Assembly (NCBI GenBank): GCA_014960805.1
Contig: CP063163.1
Coordinates: 1,940,001 to 2,004,000 of the forward strand
DNA: 64,000 bases
Origin: Cytobacillus suaedae
GTDB taxonomy: Bacteria > Bacillota > Bacilli > Bacillales > Bacillaceae_L
Direction: 5' to 3'
Position numbers and translations under genes: made by a program. This document shows positions 43,036 through 53,810 of the stretch, one piece after another. The notes beneath the pieces are model-generated. The model ran no database searches, had not been told where the DNA came from, and saw only the letters and a program-made list of their open reading frames with translations. Numbering within the stretch: the first letter of the stretch is position 1; every line of letters starts with the position of its first letter.

Positions 43036-43163
43036 GTTGATTTCCGCGGAAGGCACGAGACTCCTGCGGGAGTAGCACGTCAAAGTGAGACCCCGCAGGC
43101 GCAAAGCGTCGAGGAGGCTCACGGACTGCCCGCGGAAAGCGAGTGCCTGCAGCGGAAATCAAC
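43036..43163 (-). repeat. Palindromic intergenic repeat, copy C
   Basis: Reverse orientation to copy B. The arms GTTGATTTCCGC (43036-43047) and GCGGAAATCAAC (43152-43163) pair perfectly, with an inner GGCAC/GTGCC. The copy begins about 18 bases downstream of the rqcH stop codon and may serve as its transcript end. Confidence 0.85.
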
Positions 43164-43181
43164 AGGCAAGTTTTACAGGAC

Positions 43182-44891
43182 CTATTTTTTCATCCTAATC
43201 ACTAGCTCTTCATCAGGTGTAACATATACAGTTTGCTGATTGTCATAAATCACATAGCCTGGCTTAGAACCACTTGGCTTTTTTACATGGCGAATAAGAG
43301 TGAAATCAACAGGAACAGAAGAAGAGCTTTTGGCTTTACTAAAATAAGCAGCTAAATTGGCAGCTTCTAAAATCGTCTGTTCTGATGGAGTTTTACTACG
43401 GATAACAACATGAGAGCCTGGAATATCCTTCGTATGTAACCACACATCATCTCTCGCAGCTAAACGATTTGTTAAAAACTCATTCTGTTTATTATTCTTC
43501 CCAACTAGAATCTCAGTACCATCAGTAGTCATGTATTGTTCTATAACTGGTTTTTGTGGCTTATTTTTTTTCGCACCTTTTTTCCCTCTTGCTCGTAAAT
43601 AACCTTCTTCTGTTAGTTCCTCACGTATTTCCTGAAGGTCCCTAGGTGAAGCAGATTCAATTTGTTGAAATAATGTTTCGAAATAGATGATTTCCTCGTT
43701 TGCTTTTTCAATTTGTTCCTTTACCACAGCTACAGATTTCTTTGCCTTTTGGTATTTAGAAAAGTAGCTTTGAGCATTTTCAGATGGTGATTTTTGTGGA
43801 TCTAACTCAATTAACATGGTTTCATTGTCTTCTGTGTAATAATTTATAACTTCAACTTGTTTTTGTCCTCGACGGATCGCATAGAGGTTCGCAGTTATTA
43901 GTTCTCCACGAATTTGATATTTATCTGCTTTTTCAGCATCAGTTAATGTTGCTTCAAGCTTTTTTATTTTCTTTCTATTCTTATTAAGCTCATTCGTAAT
44001 AAAACGTTCTAGGTCATTCCCTTGCTGTTTAACACGGTCTCTTTCTGCTTTCCCATAATAATAGCGATCTAAAAGTTCACTTATTGTAGAAAAAGACTGT
44101 GATTCTCCTTCGAGATGGGAGAGGGTAAGGATGTAAAACAAATCCTTGGCACCATATCTAATGATTTGGGGCTGAAATGCATGATCCTGTACATCCCTGA
44201 TAACGGAAAGGAATGAAGCAGGGAGTGTCTTACGGTTTGCTAGCCCAGCTCGGTAGACAATTTCTTTCGCAAGGATTGGTGAAATACCTTCAAATTTGTT
44301 TACGATTTGTTCGCTAAGTTTTCCTGAATTAAAGTCAATTTTTCTTAAGAAATGGTCCTCATCGACAGTAAAGGGATTCATTTTCTCCTGTGCTGGTGGT
44401 GAAACATAGCTGTGCCCTGGGAGTATCGTCCGGTGTCGATTAACAGCAGGAGAGATATGCTTAATGCTATCTAAAATAACTTGTTTGTCGCGATCAACAA
44501 GGATGATATTACTATGTCTACCCATTATTTCGATGTAAAGTTGCTTGTAAGAAATGTCACCAATTTCATTTCTACTTTTTAACGTAAAAACGATAATTCT
44601 GTCCAATCCAACTTGAGATATTTCCTCAATGATACTACCTTCTAGGTGTTTTCGTAAAAGCATGCAAAACATTGGTGGTTCACTAGGATTATCGTAAGTT
44701 CCATCTGTTAAGTGGATTCTTGCATAGCTTGGATGAGCAGATAGTAGTAGTTTTTGATTCTTACCGTTTGCTCTTATTTGGAATATGAGTTCATTTTTGT
44801 ATGGTTGATATATTTTTGAGATACGACCACTTTCAAGTGTGGTTTTTAGTTCATTCGTCATTGCGTATGTAAATATGCCGTCAAAGGACAT
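43182..44891 (-). CDS. rqcH: RqcH, ribosome quality control factor (NFACT)
   Basis: Binds stalled 50S subunits and adds C-terminal alanine tails with tRNA-Ala; older annotations call it a fibronectin-binding protein. The 569-aa protein (570 in B. subtilis YloA) has an NFACT-N domain ([28 protein letters not shown]), a central coiled coil rich in Lys and Glu (about 270-440) and an NFACT-R domain ([31 protein letters not shown]). It is one of only two minus-strand genes in the window. YlmH, linked to the same pathway, is encoded at 24086. Confidence 0.94.
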   Translation of the reverse strand: MSFDGIFTYAMTNELKTTLESGRISKIYQPYKNELIFQIRANGKNQKLLLSAHPSYARIHLTDGTYDNPSEPPMFCMLLRKHLEGSIIEEISQVGLDRIIVFTLKSRNEIGDISYKQLYIEIMGRHSNIILVDRDKQVILDSIKHISPAVNRHRTILPGHSYVSPPAQEKMNPFTVDEDHFLRKIDFNSGKLSEQIVNKFEGISPILAKEIVYRAGLANRKTLPASFLSVIRDVQDHAFQPQIIRYGAKDLFYILTLSHLEGESQSFSTISELLDRYYYGKAERDRVKQQGNDLERFITNELNKNRKKIKKLEATLTDAEKADKYQIRGELITANLYAIRRGQKQVEVINYYTEDNETMLIELDPQKSPSENAQSYFSKYQKAKKSVAVVKEQIEKANEEIIYFETLFQQIESASPRDLQEIREELTEEGYLRARGKKGAKKNKPQKPVIEQYMTTDGTEILVGKNNKQNEFLTNRLAARDDVWLHTKDIPGSHVVIRSKTPSEQTILEAANLAAYFSKAKSSSSVPVDFTLIRHVKKPSGSKPGYVIYDNQQTVYVTPDEELVIRMKK

Positions 44892-44936
44892 AGCAAAGCC
44901 CCATTTCTACTTTTATCTTTAGATTTTAGAATAACT

Positions 44937-45030
44937 ATGCTGATTTATGCTGCAGGCACTCGCGCCTGTGGGGTCTCACATTGACGCGATTCTCCCACAG
45001 GAGTCTCCTGCCTTCCGCAGAAATCATCAT
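44937..45030 (+). repeat. Palindromic intergenic repeat, copy D (internally deleted)
   Basis: Lacks the CTTTCCGCGGG...GAGCCTCCTC section present in the other copies. Arms ATGCTGATTT (44937-44946) and AAATCATCAT (45021-45030) pair with one mismatch. The core stem is CCTGTGGG (44965-44972) with CCCACAGG (44994-45001): both sides differ from CCTGCGGG/CCCGCAGG by one base, and pairing is kept. Confidence 0.75.
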
Positions 45031-45160
45031 ATTAACCAACTATAACTTTGTCTACCTGTCTAATAAAAGTATAGCATTTTTTTGGACGAGGCTGAATAAG
45101 CTTTTGATAGAGATTTATTCAACATAGAAAAGTTTTAGTTGAGAGGTGTGTGGTAGCTGA

Positions 45161-47839
45161 ATGAAATGGTATGAAATGCGAAGTGAAGAAGTTGAACAAA
45201 CAGTTAACACTAATTTTCAGGAAGGCTTATCAGATAAAGAAGTTAAGCAAAGACATAAGCAATTAGGCTTTAATGAGCTTAAAGAGGCTGATCGTCCTTC
45301 TGCGTTTTTAGTATTTTTAGAACAGTTTAAGGACTTTATGGTCATTGTATTATTAGCTGCAACATTGATTTCCGGGCTTTTAGGAGAGTATTTAGATGCA
45401 ATTGCAATCATGGCTATTGTCCTTATAAACGGAGTACTTGGATTTATACAAGAACGTAAAGCAGAGAAGTCTCTTCATGCGCTAAAGGAATTATCCGCAC
45501 CTCAAGTATTTGCCTTAAGAGATAAACAGTGGGTGAAAGTTCCTTCAAGGGAAGTTGTTCCAGGCGATATTCTTAAGTTCACAAGTGGAGATAGAATAGG
45601 TGCAGATCTTAGGATTATCGAATCTAAGAGCTTAGAAATTGAAGAATCTGCCTTAACTGGTGAATCTGTGCCTGTAGCTAAATTTGTGCAACCAATAGCT
45701 GGTGACAATGTAAATATTGGTGATCAAGAAAATATGGCTTTCATGGGAACGATGGTAACGAGAGGCAGTGGTGTTGGTGTCGTTGTAGGAACAGGTATGA
45801 ATACGGCAATGGGACAAATTGCTGACTTACTTCAATCAGCAGAAACGATGATCACTCCCTTACAACGTAAGCTTGAACAATTAGGAAAAATCTTAATAAC
45901 CGTAGCATTGCTCTTAACGGCATTGGTTGTTCTTGTTGGTGTCATTCAAGGACATGATATTTATACAATGTTTCTTGCTGGGGTATCACTAGCAGTTGCT
46001 GCCATACCAGAGGGCTTACCTGCAATTGTAACAGTTGCTCTTTCTTTAGGTGTACAACGTATGATTAAGAAGAGATCAATTGTTCGAAAGCTTCCTGCCG
46101 TCGAAACACTGGGTTGTGCTTCTGTTATTTGTTCAGATAAAACAGGTACATTAACACAAAACAAGATGACGGTTACACATCTATGGTCTGGAGGCTCTAC
46201 TTGGCAAGTAAGTGGTACGGGCTATGACCCAAGTGGTCATTTTCATAAAGGAGATTCTGAAGTTCAACCTAAGAATGAGAGAGCACTTCATCAAATTTTA
46301 ACGTTCGGTGTTCTGTGTAATAATGCCCAACTTAAGCTAAAGGATAAAGAGTACATTGTAGATGGTGATCCTACAGAGGGTGCTTTAGTTGTAGCAGGTC
46401 TTAAAGCAGGATTATCTAGGGATAGTATACAAAAAGAGTTTAAGATCATACACGAGTTTCCTTTTGACTCTTCAAGAAAAATGATGAGTGTCATTGTAGA
46501 GGATAAGAGTGGCAAACAATTTGTGGTTACAAAAGGTGCACCAGATGTATTGTTAAAGGTGAGTGGCTCCATTTTATGGGATAACAAACAACAATTTTTA
46601 TCGGATAAATATGAAACAGAAGTTCAGCATGCGATTGATCACTTGGCTGGTCAGGCATTAAGAACAATTGCAATAGCTTTTAAACCAATACAACCTGGTC
46701 AAAAAATTATGAACGAATTTGAAGCTGAAAAAGATTTAACTTTTATCGGACTTCAAGGGATGATTGACCCACCACGTCCTGAAGTAAAGGATGCGGTAAA
46801 GGAATGTAAACAAGCTGGCATTAAAACAATCATGATTACAGGTGACCATGTAATTACCGCCAAAGCAATCGCTACACAACTTGGTATTCTTCCTATGGGA
46901 GGAAAGGTCATTGATGGAAACACCCTCTCTATGATGTCAGTAGAAGAGTTGGAAGAAATTGTAGACGATGTTTACGTGTTCGCAAGAGTTTCACCGGAAC
47001 ATAAGCTTAAAATTGTTAAGGCTCTTCAAAAGAAAGGTCATATTGTGGCAATGACTGGTGACGGTGTGAATGATGCACCTGCTATAAAAGCTTCTGATAT
47101 TGGTATTGCAATGGGAATAACAGGAACAGATGTGGCGAAAGAAGCATCCTCCCTTGTTCTTCTTGATGATAATTTTGCAACGATTAAGGCTGCTATTAAA
47201 GAAGGGCGAAATATCTATGAAAATATCAGAAAGTTCATTAGATACTTACTAGCCTCAAACGTTGGAGAAATATTGGTCATGCTTTTTGCAATGTTATTGG
47301 CACTACCATTGCCTTTAGTTCCTATTCAAATCCTATGGGTAAATCTTGTAACGGATGGTCTACCTGCGATGGCTTTGGGACTGGATCAAGCAGAGGATAA
47401 TGTAATGAGAAGAAAGCCACGTAACCCAAGGGAAGGTGTGTTCGCCCGAGGTTTAGGTTGGAAGGTCATTAGTAGAGGTTTTCTAATCGGTATAGTTACT
47501 CTCATTGCCTTTATGATTGTGTATGATCGAAATCCAAACAATCTAGGATATGCTCAAACAATTGCTTTTGCAACATTAGTATTAGCACAGCTGATACATG
47601 TGTTCGATTGTCGTAGTGAACGATCTGTGTTTGACAGGAATCCGTTTGAAAACAAATACCTTGTTTGGGCGGTTATTTCATCTATTGTCTTAATGCTTGT
47701 TGTCATCTACTACCCACCGTTACAGCCTATCTTCCACACACAATCTATTATTTTACAAGATTGGTTATTGATTATTGGCTTATCGGCAGTTCCAACATTT
47801 TTACTAGCAGGTACACTTTTAACAAGAAAAAGAAAATAA
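45161..47839 (+). CDS. yloB: Calcium-transporting P-type ATPase YloB
   Basis: A SERCA-like P2A pump, 892 aa (B. subtilis YloB 890). An N-terminal cation-ATPase domain (VNTNFQEGLSDKEV) is followed by ten membrane segments. The phosphorylation site is CSDKTGTLTQNK with Asp326; TGES and TGDGVNDAPAIK mark the actuator and hinge. The fourth segment has AAIPEGLPA, a calcium-site pattern. Likely exports or stores Ca2+, used during sporulation in B. subtilis. TTGTCT/TATAGC at 45048-45075 is only a weak promoter candidate. Confidence 0.93.
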   Translation: MKWYEMRSEEVEQTVNTNFQEGLSDKEVKQRHKQLGFNELKEADRPSAFLVFLEQFKDFMVIVLLAATLISGLLGEYLDAIAIMAIVLINGVLGFIQERKAEKSLHALKELSAPQVFALRDKQWVKVPSREVVPGDILKFTSGDRIGADLRIIESKSLEIEESALTGESVPVAKFVQPIAGDNVNIGDQENMAFMGTMVTRGSGVGVVVGTGMNTAMGQIADLLQSAETMITPLQRKLEQLGKILITVALLLTALVVLVGVIQGHDIYTMFLAGVSLAVAAIPEGLPAIVTVALSLGVQRMIKKRSIVRKLPAVETLGCASVICSDKTGTLTQNKMTVTHLWSGGSTWQVSGTGYDPSGHFHKGDSEVQPKNERALHQILTFGVLCNNAQLKLKDKEYIVDGDPTEGALVVAGLKAGLSRDSIQKEFKIIHEFPFDSSRKMMSVIVEDKSGKQFVVTKGAPDVLLKVSGSILWDNKQQFLSDKYETEVQHAIDHLAGQALRTIAIAFKPIQPGQKIMNEFEAEKDLTFIGLQGMIDPPRPEVKDAVKECKQAGIKTIMITGDHVITAKAIATQLGILPMGGKVIDGNTLSMMSVEELEEIVDDVYVFARVSPEHKLKIVKALQKKGHIVAMTGDGVNDAPAIKASDIGIAMGITGTDVAKEASSLVLLDDNFATIKAAIKEGRNIYENIRKFIRYLLASNVGEILVMLFAMLLALPLPLVPIQILWVNLVTDGLPAMALGLDQAEDNVMRRKPRNPREGVFARGLGWKVISRGFLIGIVTLIAFMIVYDRNPNNLGYAQTIAFATLVLAQLIHVFDCRSERSVFDRNPFENKYLVWAVISSIVLMLVVIYYPPLQPIFHTQSIILQDWLLIIGLSAVPTFLLAGTLLTRKRK

Positions 47840-47854
47840 AATATGTTATAATCC

Positions 47855-47890
47855 AAAAGGTAGTAGAGATATCCTCTATTACCTTTTTTT
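47855..47890 (+). terminator. Terminator after yloB
   Basis: AAAAGGTA.TAGAG (47855-47868) pairs with CTCTA..ACCTTTT, followed by further T. Confidence 0.75.
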
Positions 47891-47892
47891 AG

Positions 47893-48003
47893 TATGAACA
47901 TATCAATTCTTCTGAAGGTAGCTATTTTATTGATAAAATAGATGGTAAACTTAAAGTGGATTTCGTTACACGTTTAATGAAAGAAATGGATGTGATGAAA
48001 TGA
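47893..48003 (+). other. Open frame of 36 codons without a start, ending in the yloC start
   Basis: From just after a TAG at 47890 the frame reads codons for NSSEGSYFIDKIDGKLKVDF and onward to DVMK, then TGA at 48001-48003, overlapping the yloC ATG by 4 bases. It has protein-like composition but no ATG, GTG or TTG before its last third. It may be a remnant of a lost gene, or chance. Confidence 0.25.
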
Positions 48004-48881
48004 TTGTAAGTATGACAGGCTTTGGATATGCTCGAAATGATTCTAATTCTCTATCAGTGACAGTTGAAATGAAATCGGTTAACCACCGTTTCTGTGAAAT
48101 TTCGATACGAATGCCTAGACAATTAAGTATAATAGAAGATAAAATAAAAAAAGTTATTGGTCAATATGTTGGGCGTGGACGCATTGAGGTTTTCATCACA
48201 ATAGAAGGTGATGGCCTAAGCAAAAAATCAATACAAATTGATTGGTCATTAGTAGACAGTTTCTACGAAAGCTTAAAGCACGCCAAGGAAAAATATTCTC
48301 TAAACGATGAAATTACCTTAGAACAGTTATTTCGTGTAAATGACATCATCTCTATAAATGAAGAAGAAACTGAAAACGAACAACTGAAAGAAATCGTATT
48401 AGAAGTAATTCAAAATGCAGCTAGAGAGCTTAAGCAAATGCGTATTAATGAAGGGGAAAAACTTCTTATTGAAATTACCTCGTATCTTAAAGAAATTGAA
48501 AAGTGCACAAAAACAATTGCTAAGTTAGCTCCAACGGTTGTTGAACAATTTCGAGAAAAGATTACAAAGCGTGTAAATGAATACATAAATGGTGTGGTTG
48601 AAGAAGACAGACTATTAACAGAAGTATCCTTATATGCCGAGAAAATTGACATAAGTGAAGAAATAACCAGAATTAACAGCCATACACAGCAATTTTTTGA
48701 TACACTACGTAATGTAGATAAACAGGTAGTCGGTAGAAAACTTGATTTTCTTGTACAAGAGATGAATCGTGAAATCAATACAATTGGTGCAAAAGGTAAT
48801 GATAGTTCGATTGCAAGGCAAGTTGTAGAAGTTAAGAGCTTATTAGAGAAAATAAAAGAACAAGTCCAAAATATAGAATAA
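48000..48881 (+). CDS. yloC: YicC-family endoribonuclease YloC
   Basis: A 293-aa YicC/YloC protein. It begins MIVSMTGFGYAR and has SVNHRFCEISIRMP near the N-terminus and DFLVQEMNREINTIGAKGND near the C-terminus, the two family signatures. E. coli YicC is reported to act on RNA; the role in bacilli is less clear. It opens the yloC-remA-gmk-rpoZ-coaBC-priA cluster, in B. subtilis order. The ribosome-binding site is weak (GATGTGATG), so coupling to an upstream frame is possible. Confidence 0.92.
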   Translation: MIVSMTGFGYARNDSNSLSVTVEMKSVNHRFCEISIRMPRQLSIIEDKIKKVIGQYVGRGRIEVFITIEGDGLSKKSIQIDWSLVDSFYESLKHAKEKYSLNDEITLEQLFRVNDIISINEEETENEQLKEIVLEVIQNAARELKQMRINEGEKLLIEITSYLKEIEKCTKTIAKLAPTVVEQFREKITKRVNEYINGVVEEDRLLTEVSLYAEKIDISEEITRINSHTQQFFDTLRNVDKQVVGRKLDFLVQEMNREINTIGAKGNDSSIARQVVEVKSLLEKIKEQVQNIE

Positions 48882-48949
48882 TCTAAAAAGAATGGTTACG
48901 AAATGGTGGACACGGCAAAAATAGAAGTGTGACATTAGGGGGAGCATTC

Positions 48950-49213
48950 ATGAGTATAAAGTTAATTAACATCGGGTTTGGGAATATCGTGTCAGCAAAT
49001 AGAATCATTTCAATCGTAAGCCCAGAGTCTGCTCCAATTAAAAGGATTGTACAGGATGCTAGAGACCGTGGAATGCTTATTGATGCTACATATGGTAGAA
49101 GAACACGCGCTGTTATTGTGATGGATAGTGATCATGTTATATTATCCGCTGTCCAACCTGAAACTGTTGCACAAAGACTTTCAAATAAAGATGATTTATC
49201 TGATGAAGGGTAG
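48950..49213 (+). CDS. remA: RemA, matrix-gene activator (DUF370)
   Basis: A small DNA-binding regulator of 87 aa that activates biofilm matrix and osmoprotection operons in B. subtilis. Nearly identical in pattern to B. subtilis Rem[33 protein letters not shown] and [20 protein letters not shown] at 48950 after GGGGGAG is used; a frame from 48929 would only add a short leader. Confidence 0.95.
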   Translation: MSIKLINIGFGNIVSANRIISIVSPESAPIKRIVQDARDRGMLIDATYGRRTRAVIVMDSDHVILSAVQPETVAQRLSNKDDLSDEG

Positions 49214-49843
<630 letters not shown>

Positions 49844-49846
49844 ACT

Positions 49847-50080
49847 ATGTTATATCCATCAATTGATTCATTAATGACAAAGGTAGATTCAAAATATATT
49901 TTAGTAACAGTTGCATCTAAGAGAGCTCGTAAAATGCAGGAAAACAAGGACCAAAAAATCGAAAAACCACGTTCGCACAAATTTGTAGGAAAAGCATTGG
50001 AAGAAATTCATGCAGGTATTTTACACTACACTTCAGATACAAAGAGTGAATCTGATACTACGCCTACTACTAATGCATAG
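49847..50080 (+). CDS. rpoZ: RNA polymerase omega subunit
   Basis: Stabilises the beta-prime subunit. The 77-aa protein begins [17 protein letters not shown], has [10 protein letters not shown] in the conserved helix and [15 protein letters not shown] later. It is about ten residues longer than B. subtilis omega because of a Ser/Thr-rich tail. GGAGG precedes the ATG. Confidence 0.96.
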   Translation: MLYPSIDSLMTKVDSKYILVTVASKRARKMQENKDQKIEKPRSHKFVGKALEEIHAGILHYTSDTKSESDTTPTTNA

Positions 50081-50100
50081 AAGAGTTTAGAATTTAAATG

Positions 50101-50132
50101 ACAACCTTGATATAAGAGGTTGTTATTTTTTT
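50101..50132 (+). terminator. Terminator-like hairpin between rpoZ and coaBC
   Basis: ACAACCT (50101-50107) pairs with AGGTTGT (50117-50123), followed by TATTTTTTT. Confidence 0.7.
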
Positions 50133-50151
50133 AAGTTAGGGGGGATTCGTG

Positions 50152-51357
50152 ATGTTAAAGGGTAAGAAGGTTTTATTATGTGTGAGTGGAGGAATTGCAG
50201 TATATAAAGCTGCTGCGCTAACTAGCAAATTAGTTCAAGCTGGAGCTATTGTTCGAGTAATAATGAGTGAATCAGCGACTAAATTTGTAACTCCATTAAC
50301 CTTTCAAGCACTATCGAGGAATGATGTTTACTATGATACCTTTGATGAGAAGGACTCATCTGTAATTGCACATATTGAACTAGCGGATTGGGCAGATTTG
50401 ATCCTTGTTGCACCTGCTACAGCTAATAGTATCGGTAAATTAGCAAATGGAATCGCTGATAATATGATAACGACCACATTGTTAGCAGCAACATCACCAG
50501 TTTGGATAGCACCAGCTATGAATGTACACATGTATGATCACCCTGCTGTTAAAAAGAATATTGAAACACTCTTTGGGTTTGGCTATCGATTTATTGAACC
50601 TTCAGAAGGGTATTTGGCATGTGGCTATGTAGGAAAAGGTAGACTTGAGGAGCCTGAAAAAATTGTTGAGCTTATAGAGTCGTACTTTACAGAAGGAAAG
50701 CCATTACAAGGTAAAAAAATGATTGTTACAGCTGGACCAACAAGAGAAAAAATTGACCCGGTTCGATTTTTTTCAAACAGATCTAGTGGAAAAATGGGTT
50801 ATGCAATCGCAACAGAAGCGGCTAGGTTAGGAGCCGAAGTTTTGTTAGTCTCTGGTCCGACAGTGTTACCAGATCCCACAGGTGTAACTACCATACGAGT
50901 TGAATCGGCAGAGGAAATGTTTCGGGAAGTAATTACAAGATATGATGAAACAAATATTGTTGTGAAAACAGCAGCAGTTGCTGATTATCGGCCAAGTGAA
51001 ACATATACAATGAAAATGAAAAAACAAGAGGGAAATCTCTCCATTGAGATGGAGCGAACAACAGATATTTTAAAAACGCTTGGTGAGAAGAAGAAGGAAC
51101 AACTATTAATTGGATTTGCTGCTGAAACTGAAAATGTAGAAGAGTATGCTAAGAAAAAACTAATTAATAAAAATCTAGATATGGTAGTAGCGAATAATGT
51201 AAATGAAACAGGTGCGGGATTTGCGGGTGACACGAATATTGTAACAATTTATAAACGTGTTGGGGATATCATTCAATTACCATTGCTGTCAAAAAACGAT
51301 GTAGCTAAGCGGTTATTAGTTGAAATTATCAAACTTGAAGAAGAGGCTACAAAATGA
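50152..51357 (+). CDS. coaBC: Bifunctional CoaBC, coenzyme A synthesis
   Basis: Couples 4-phosphopantothenate with cysteine (CoaB) and decarboxylates the product (CoaC). The 401-aa protein has the flavoprotein N-domain (LLCVSGGIAVYKAAAL, APAMNVHMYDHPAV, EGYLACGYVGKGRLEEPE with the catalytic Cys) and a C-terminal ligase domain (TAGPTREKIDPVRFFSNRSS). ATG at 50152 lies 7 bases after AGGGGGG; GTG at 50149 is too close. Its end overlaps priA by 4 bases. Confidence 0.96.
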   Translation: MLKGKKVLLCVSGGIAVYKAAALTSKLVQAGAIVRVIMSESATKFVTPLTFQALSRNDVYYDTFDEKDSSVIAHIELADWADLILVAPATANSIGKLANGIADNMITTTLLAATSPVWIAPAMNVHMYDHPAVKKNIETLFGFGYRFIEPSEGYLACGYVGKGRLEEPEKIVELIESYFTEGKPLQGKKMIVTAGPTREKIDPVRFFSNRSSGKMGYAIATEAARLGAEVLLVSGPTVLPDPTGVTTIRVESAEEMFREVITRYDETNIVVKTAAVADYRPSETYTMKMKKQEGNLSIEMERTTDILKTLGEKKKEQLLIGFAAETENVEEYAKKKLINKNLDMVVANNVNETGAGFAGDTNIVTIYKRVGDIIQLPLLSKNDVAKRLLVEIIKLEEEATK

Positions 51358-53768
51358 GTATTGCCTCGGTCATTGTAGATGTTCCTGCCAAACAAACTGA
51401 TCGTGCATTTGACTATGCAATACCTGAAAAGTGGGCAAAGGTAATTCAACCAGGGATGAGAGTAGTGGTTCCTTTTGGACCAAGGAAAATACAAGGATTT
51501 GTCATTGAAATAAAGACTGAATCAGAATTTACTAAACTAAAAAAAATTCAATCTATTCTTGATATCTCACCTGTCCTTAACAAGGAACTATTAGATATAG
51601 GGTTTTGGCTAACTAAAACGACCCTATGTTACACAATATCAGCCTTTCAGGCAATGTTACCTGCAGCTTTAAAGGCTAAATATGAAAAAGAAATTATTAT
51701 GTCAGACCGCAACAAACTTGATGAGTTAACCATTGAAGTCCAATCCTGGTTTCGGGAGCGGAATGTTGTGTTGTGGGAGGAAATTGAAAAATCAGATGAT
51801 GTACTACTTTTTCAAAAAGAAATCCAAAGGGGACTGCTTGAAGTTAGCTATAAAGTAAAGGACCGAGCAAATAAGAAGTTGATTCGTCAGGTTGAACCTG
51901 CTGTTCCAAAGGACGAAATGAAAGTATATGTGGAGGGTTTGCCTAGAAATGCTAGCAAACAAATGGAGTTAATCAACCATTTTATTTCCAATCCAAAAGC
52001 GATTCCAGTAAAAGAACTTTTACAAATTATTGCTACGACTGATTCTTCAATAAAAACATTGGTTAGCAAGGGGATTTTAAAAGAGACAAAACTAGAGGTT
52101 TATCGAGACCCTTTTGAAGATAAATCGTTTAAACGAACATCTCCATTTGAGCTTTCCAAAGAACAAGAGACAGCTATTATACCTATTTTAGATTGTGTTG
52201 AAGCCGAAAAGCATGATGTTTTTCTTATGTATGGTGTAACAGGAAGCGGTAAAACTGAAGTGTATCTTCAATCAATTGATGCCGTTCTAAAGAAAGGGAA
52301 AGAAGCTATTGTTCTCGTTCCTGAAATCTCATTAACACCACAAATGGTAAATCGTTTTAAAGGAAGATTTGGCTCACAAGTCGCAGTATTACATAGTGGA
52401 CTTTCTGCGGGAGAAAAATATGACGAATGGCGTAAAATACATAGAAAAGAAGTTAAATTAGTCGTCGGAGCCAGATCGGCCATTTTTGCACCTTTTGAGA
52501 ACCTAGGAATTATTATTATTGATGAAGAACATGAGAGTAGCTATAAGCAGGAAGATAATCCTAGATACCATGCAAGGGATGTCGCTATTTATCGTGGGAA
52601 ATATCATAACTGTCCAATTGTTCTTGGAAGTGCTACCCCAACTCTTGAATCATTCGCTCGAGCCTCTAAGCAGGTATACAAGCTTTTAACATTAAGGAAA
52701 AGAATGAATGAACGTGATTTACCAGCCGTTGAAATCATTGATATGAGAGAAGAACTAAGGAATGGAAACCGTTCGATGTTTTCAGGTCTACTACTTGAGA
52801 AGCTTCAAGAAAAGTTAGAAAAAGGGGAACAAATTGTTCTATTTCTCAATAAAAGAGGGTATTCATCCTTTGTAATGTGTAGAGACTGTGGCTATGTAAT
52901 GAATTGTCCTCACTGTGATATTTCACTAACCTATCATCGTTCAAATCAACGATTAAAGTGTCATTATTGTGGTTTTGAAGAACCCTTACCTAAAGAGTGT
53001 CCAGAGTGTAATAGTGAATATATCCGTTTTTTTGGGACAGGTACACAAAAAGTCGAAGAGGAATTATCAAAAATTCTACCTGAAGCAAGGGTCATCAGAA
53101 TGGATGTTGACACGACTAGTCGGAAAGGTTCACATGAAAAGCTGTTGACAGAGTTTGGAGAAGGCCGTGCTGATATTTTATTAGGAACTCAAATGATTGC
53201 AAAGGGTTTAGACTTTCCAAACGTAACTCTTGTTGGGGTATTAACAGCGGATACAATGCTACACCTTCCGGATTTTCGGGCTGCAGAAAAAACCTTTCAA
53301 TTATTAACCCAAGTAAGCGGTAGAGCAGGGCGTCATGAGCTTCCAGGTGAGGTAATAATTCAAACTTATACACCAGAACATTATAGTATTACGTTAGCAA
53401 GTCAGCATGATTTTGACCAATTTTATCTAAATGAGATGATGGTACGTAAATCTCATGCTTACCCACCGTTTTATTATTTAACAATAGTAACTGTTTCACA
53501 TCAGGAGTTAACAAAAGTTGTCTCAATTACTGAGAAAATAACATCATTTTTACGCATGCAACTTTCCGAATCAGCGATTATTTTAGGGCCGGTAGCATCC
53601 CCTATTCCCCGTATCAATGATAGATATCGCTACCAATGCATGATAAAATATAAGCATGAGCCAAATCTTACCATTGCATTGAAAACAGTGGTAGAAAGAT
53701 ACCAACAGGAAATATCTCAAAATCAACTTACATTATCTATTGATTTAAATCCTTATATGTTAATGTAA
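51354..53768 (+). CDS. priA: Primosomal helicase PriA
   Basis: Restarts stalled replication forks. The 804-aa protein has the N-terminal DNA-binding domain, helicase motifs YGVTGSGKTEVYLQ (Walker A), IIIDEEHESSYKQED (DEEH) and GSATPTLES, and an eight-cysteine zinc region starting CRDCGYVMNCPHCD and ending PKECPECN. C-terminal helicase motif TQVSGRAGRHELPG is present. Starts on ATGA overlap with coaBC. Confidence 0.97.
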   Translation: MSIASVIVDVPAKQTDRAFDYAIPEKWAKVIQPGMRVVVPFGPRKIQGFVIEIKTESEFTKLKKIQSILDISPVLNKELLDIGFWLTKTTLCYTISAFQAMLPAALKAKYEKEIIMSDRNKLDELTIEVQSWFRERNVVLWEEIEKSDDVLLFQKEIQRGLLEVSYKVKDRANKKLIRQVEPAVPKDEMKVYVEGLPRNASKQMELINHFISNPKAIPVKELLQIIATTDSSIKTLVSKGILKETKLEVYRDPFEDKSFKRTSPFELSKEQETAIIPILDCVEAEKHDVFLMYGVTGSGKTEVYLQSIDAVLKKGKEAIVLVPEISLTPQMVNRFKGRFGSQVAVLHSGLSAGEKYDEWRKIHRKEVKLVVGARSAIFAPFENLGIIIIDEEHESSYKQEDNPRYHARDVAIYRGKYHNCPIVLGSATPTLESFARASKQVYKLLTLRKRMNERDLPAVEIIDMREELRNGNRSMFSGLLLEKLQEKLEKGEQIVLFLNKRGYSSFVMCRDCGYVMNCPHCDISLTYHRSNQRLKCHYCGFEEPLPKECPECNSEYIRFFGTGTQKVEEELSKILPEARVIRMDVDTTSRKGSHEKLLTEFGEGRADILLGTQMIAKGLDFPNVTLVGVLTADTMLHLPDFRAAEKTFQLLTQVSGRAGRHELPGEVIIQTYTPEHYSITLASQHDFDQFYLNEMMVRKSHAYPPFYYLTIVTVSHQELTKVVSITEKITSFLRMQLSESAIILGPVASPIPRINDRYRYQCMIKYKHEPNLTIALKTVVERYQQEISQNQLTLSIDLNPYMLM

Positions 53769-53810
53769 TGAAACATACTGTATAAAGACATACTTTGTGG
53801 AGGAAATAGA

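Noticed and set aside
48410-48778. 122-codon minus-strand frame opposite yloC
   Set aside because: Antisense shadow; no ribosome site and no recognisable domain.
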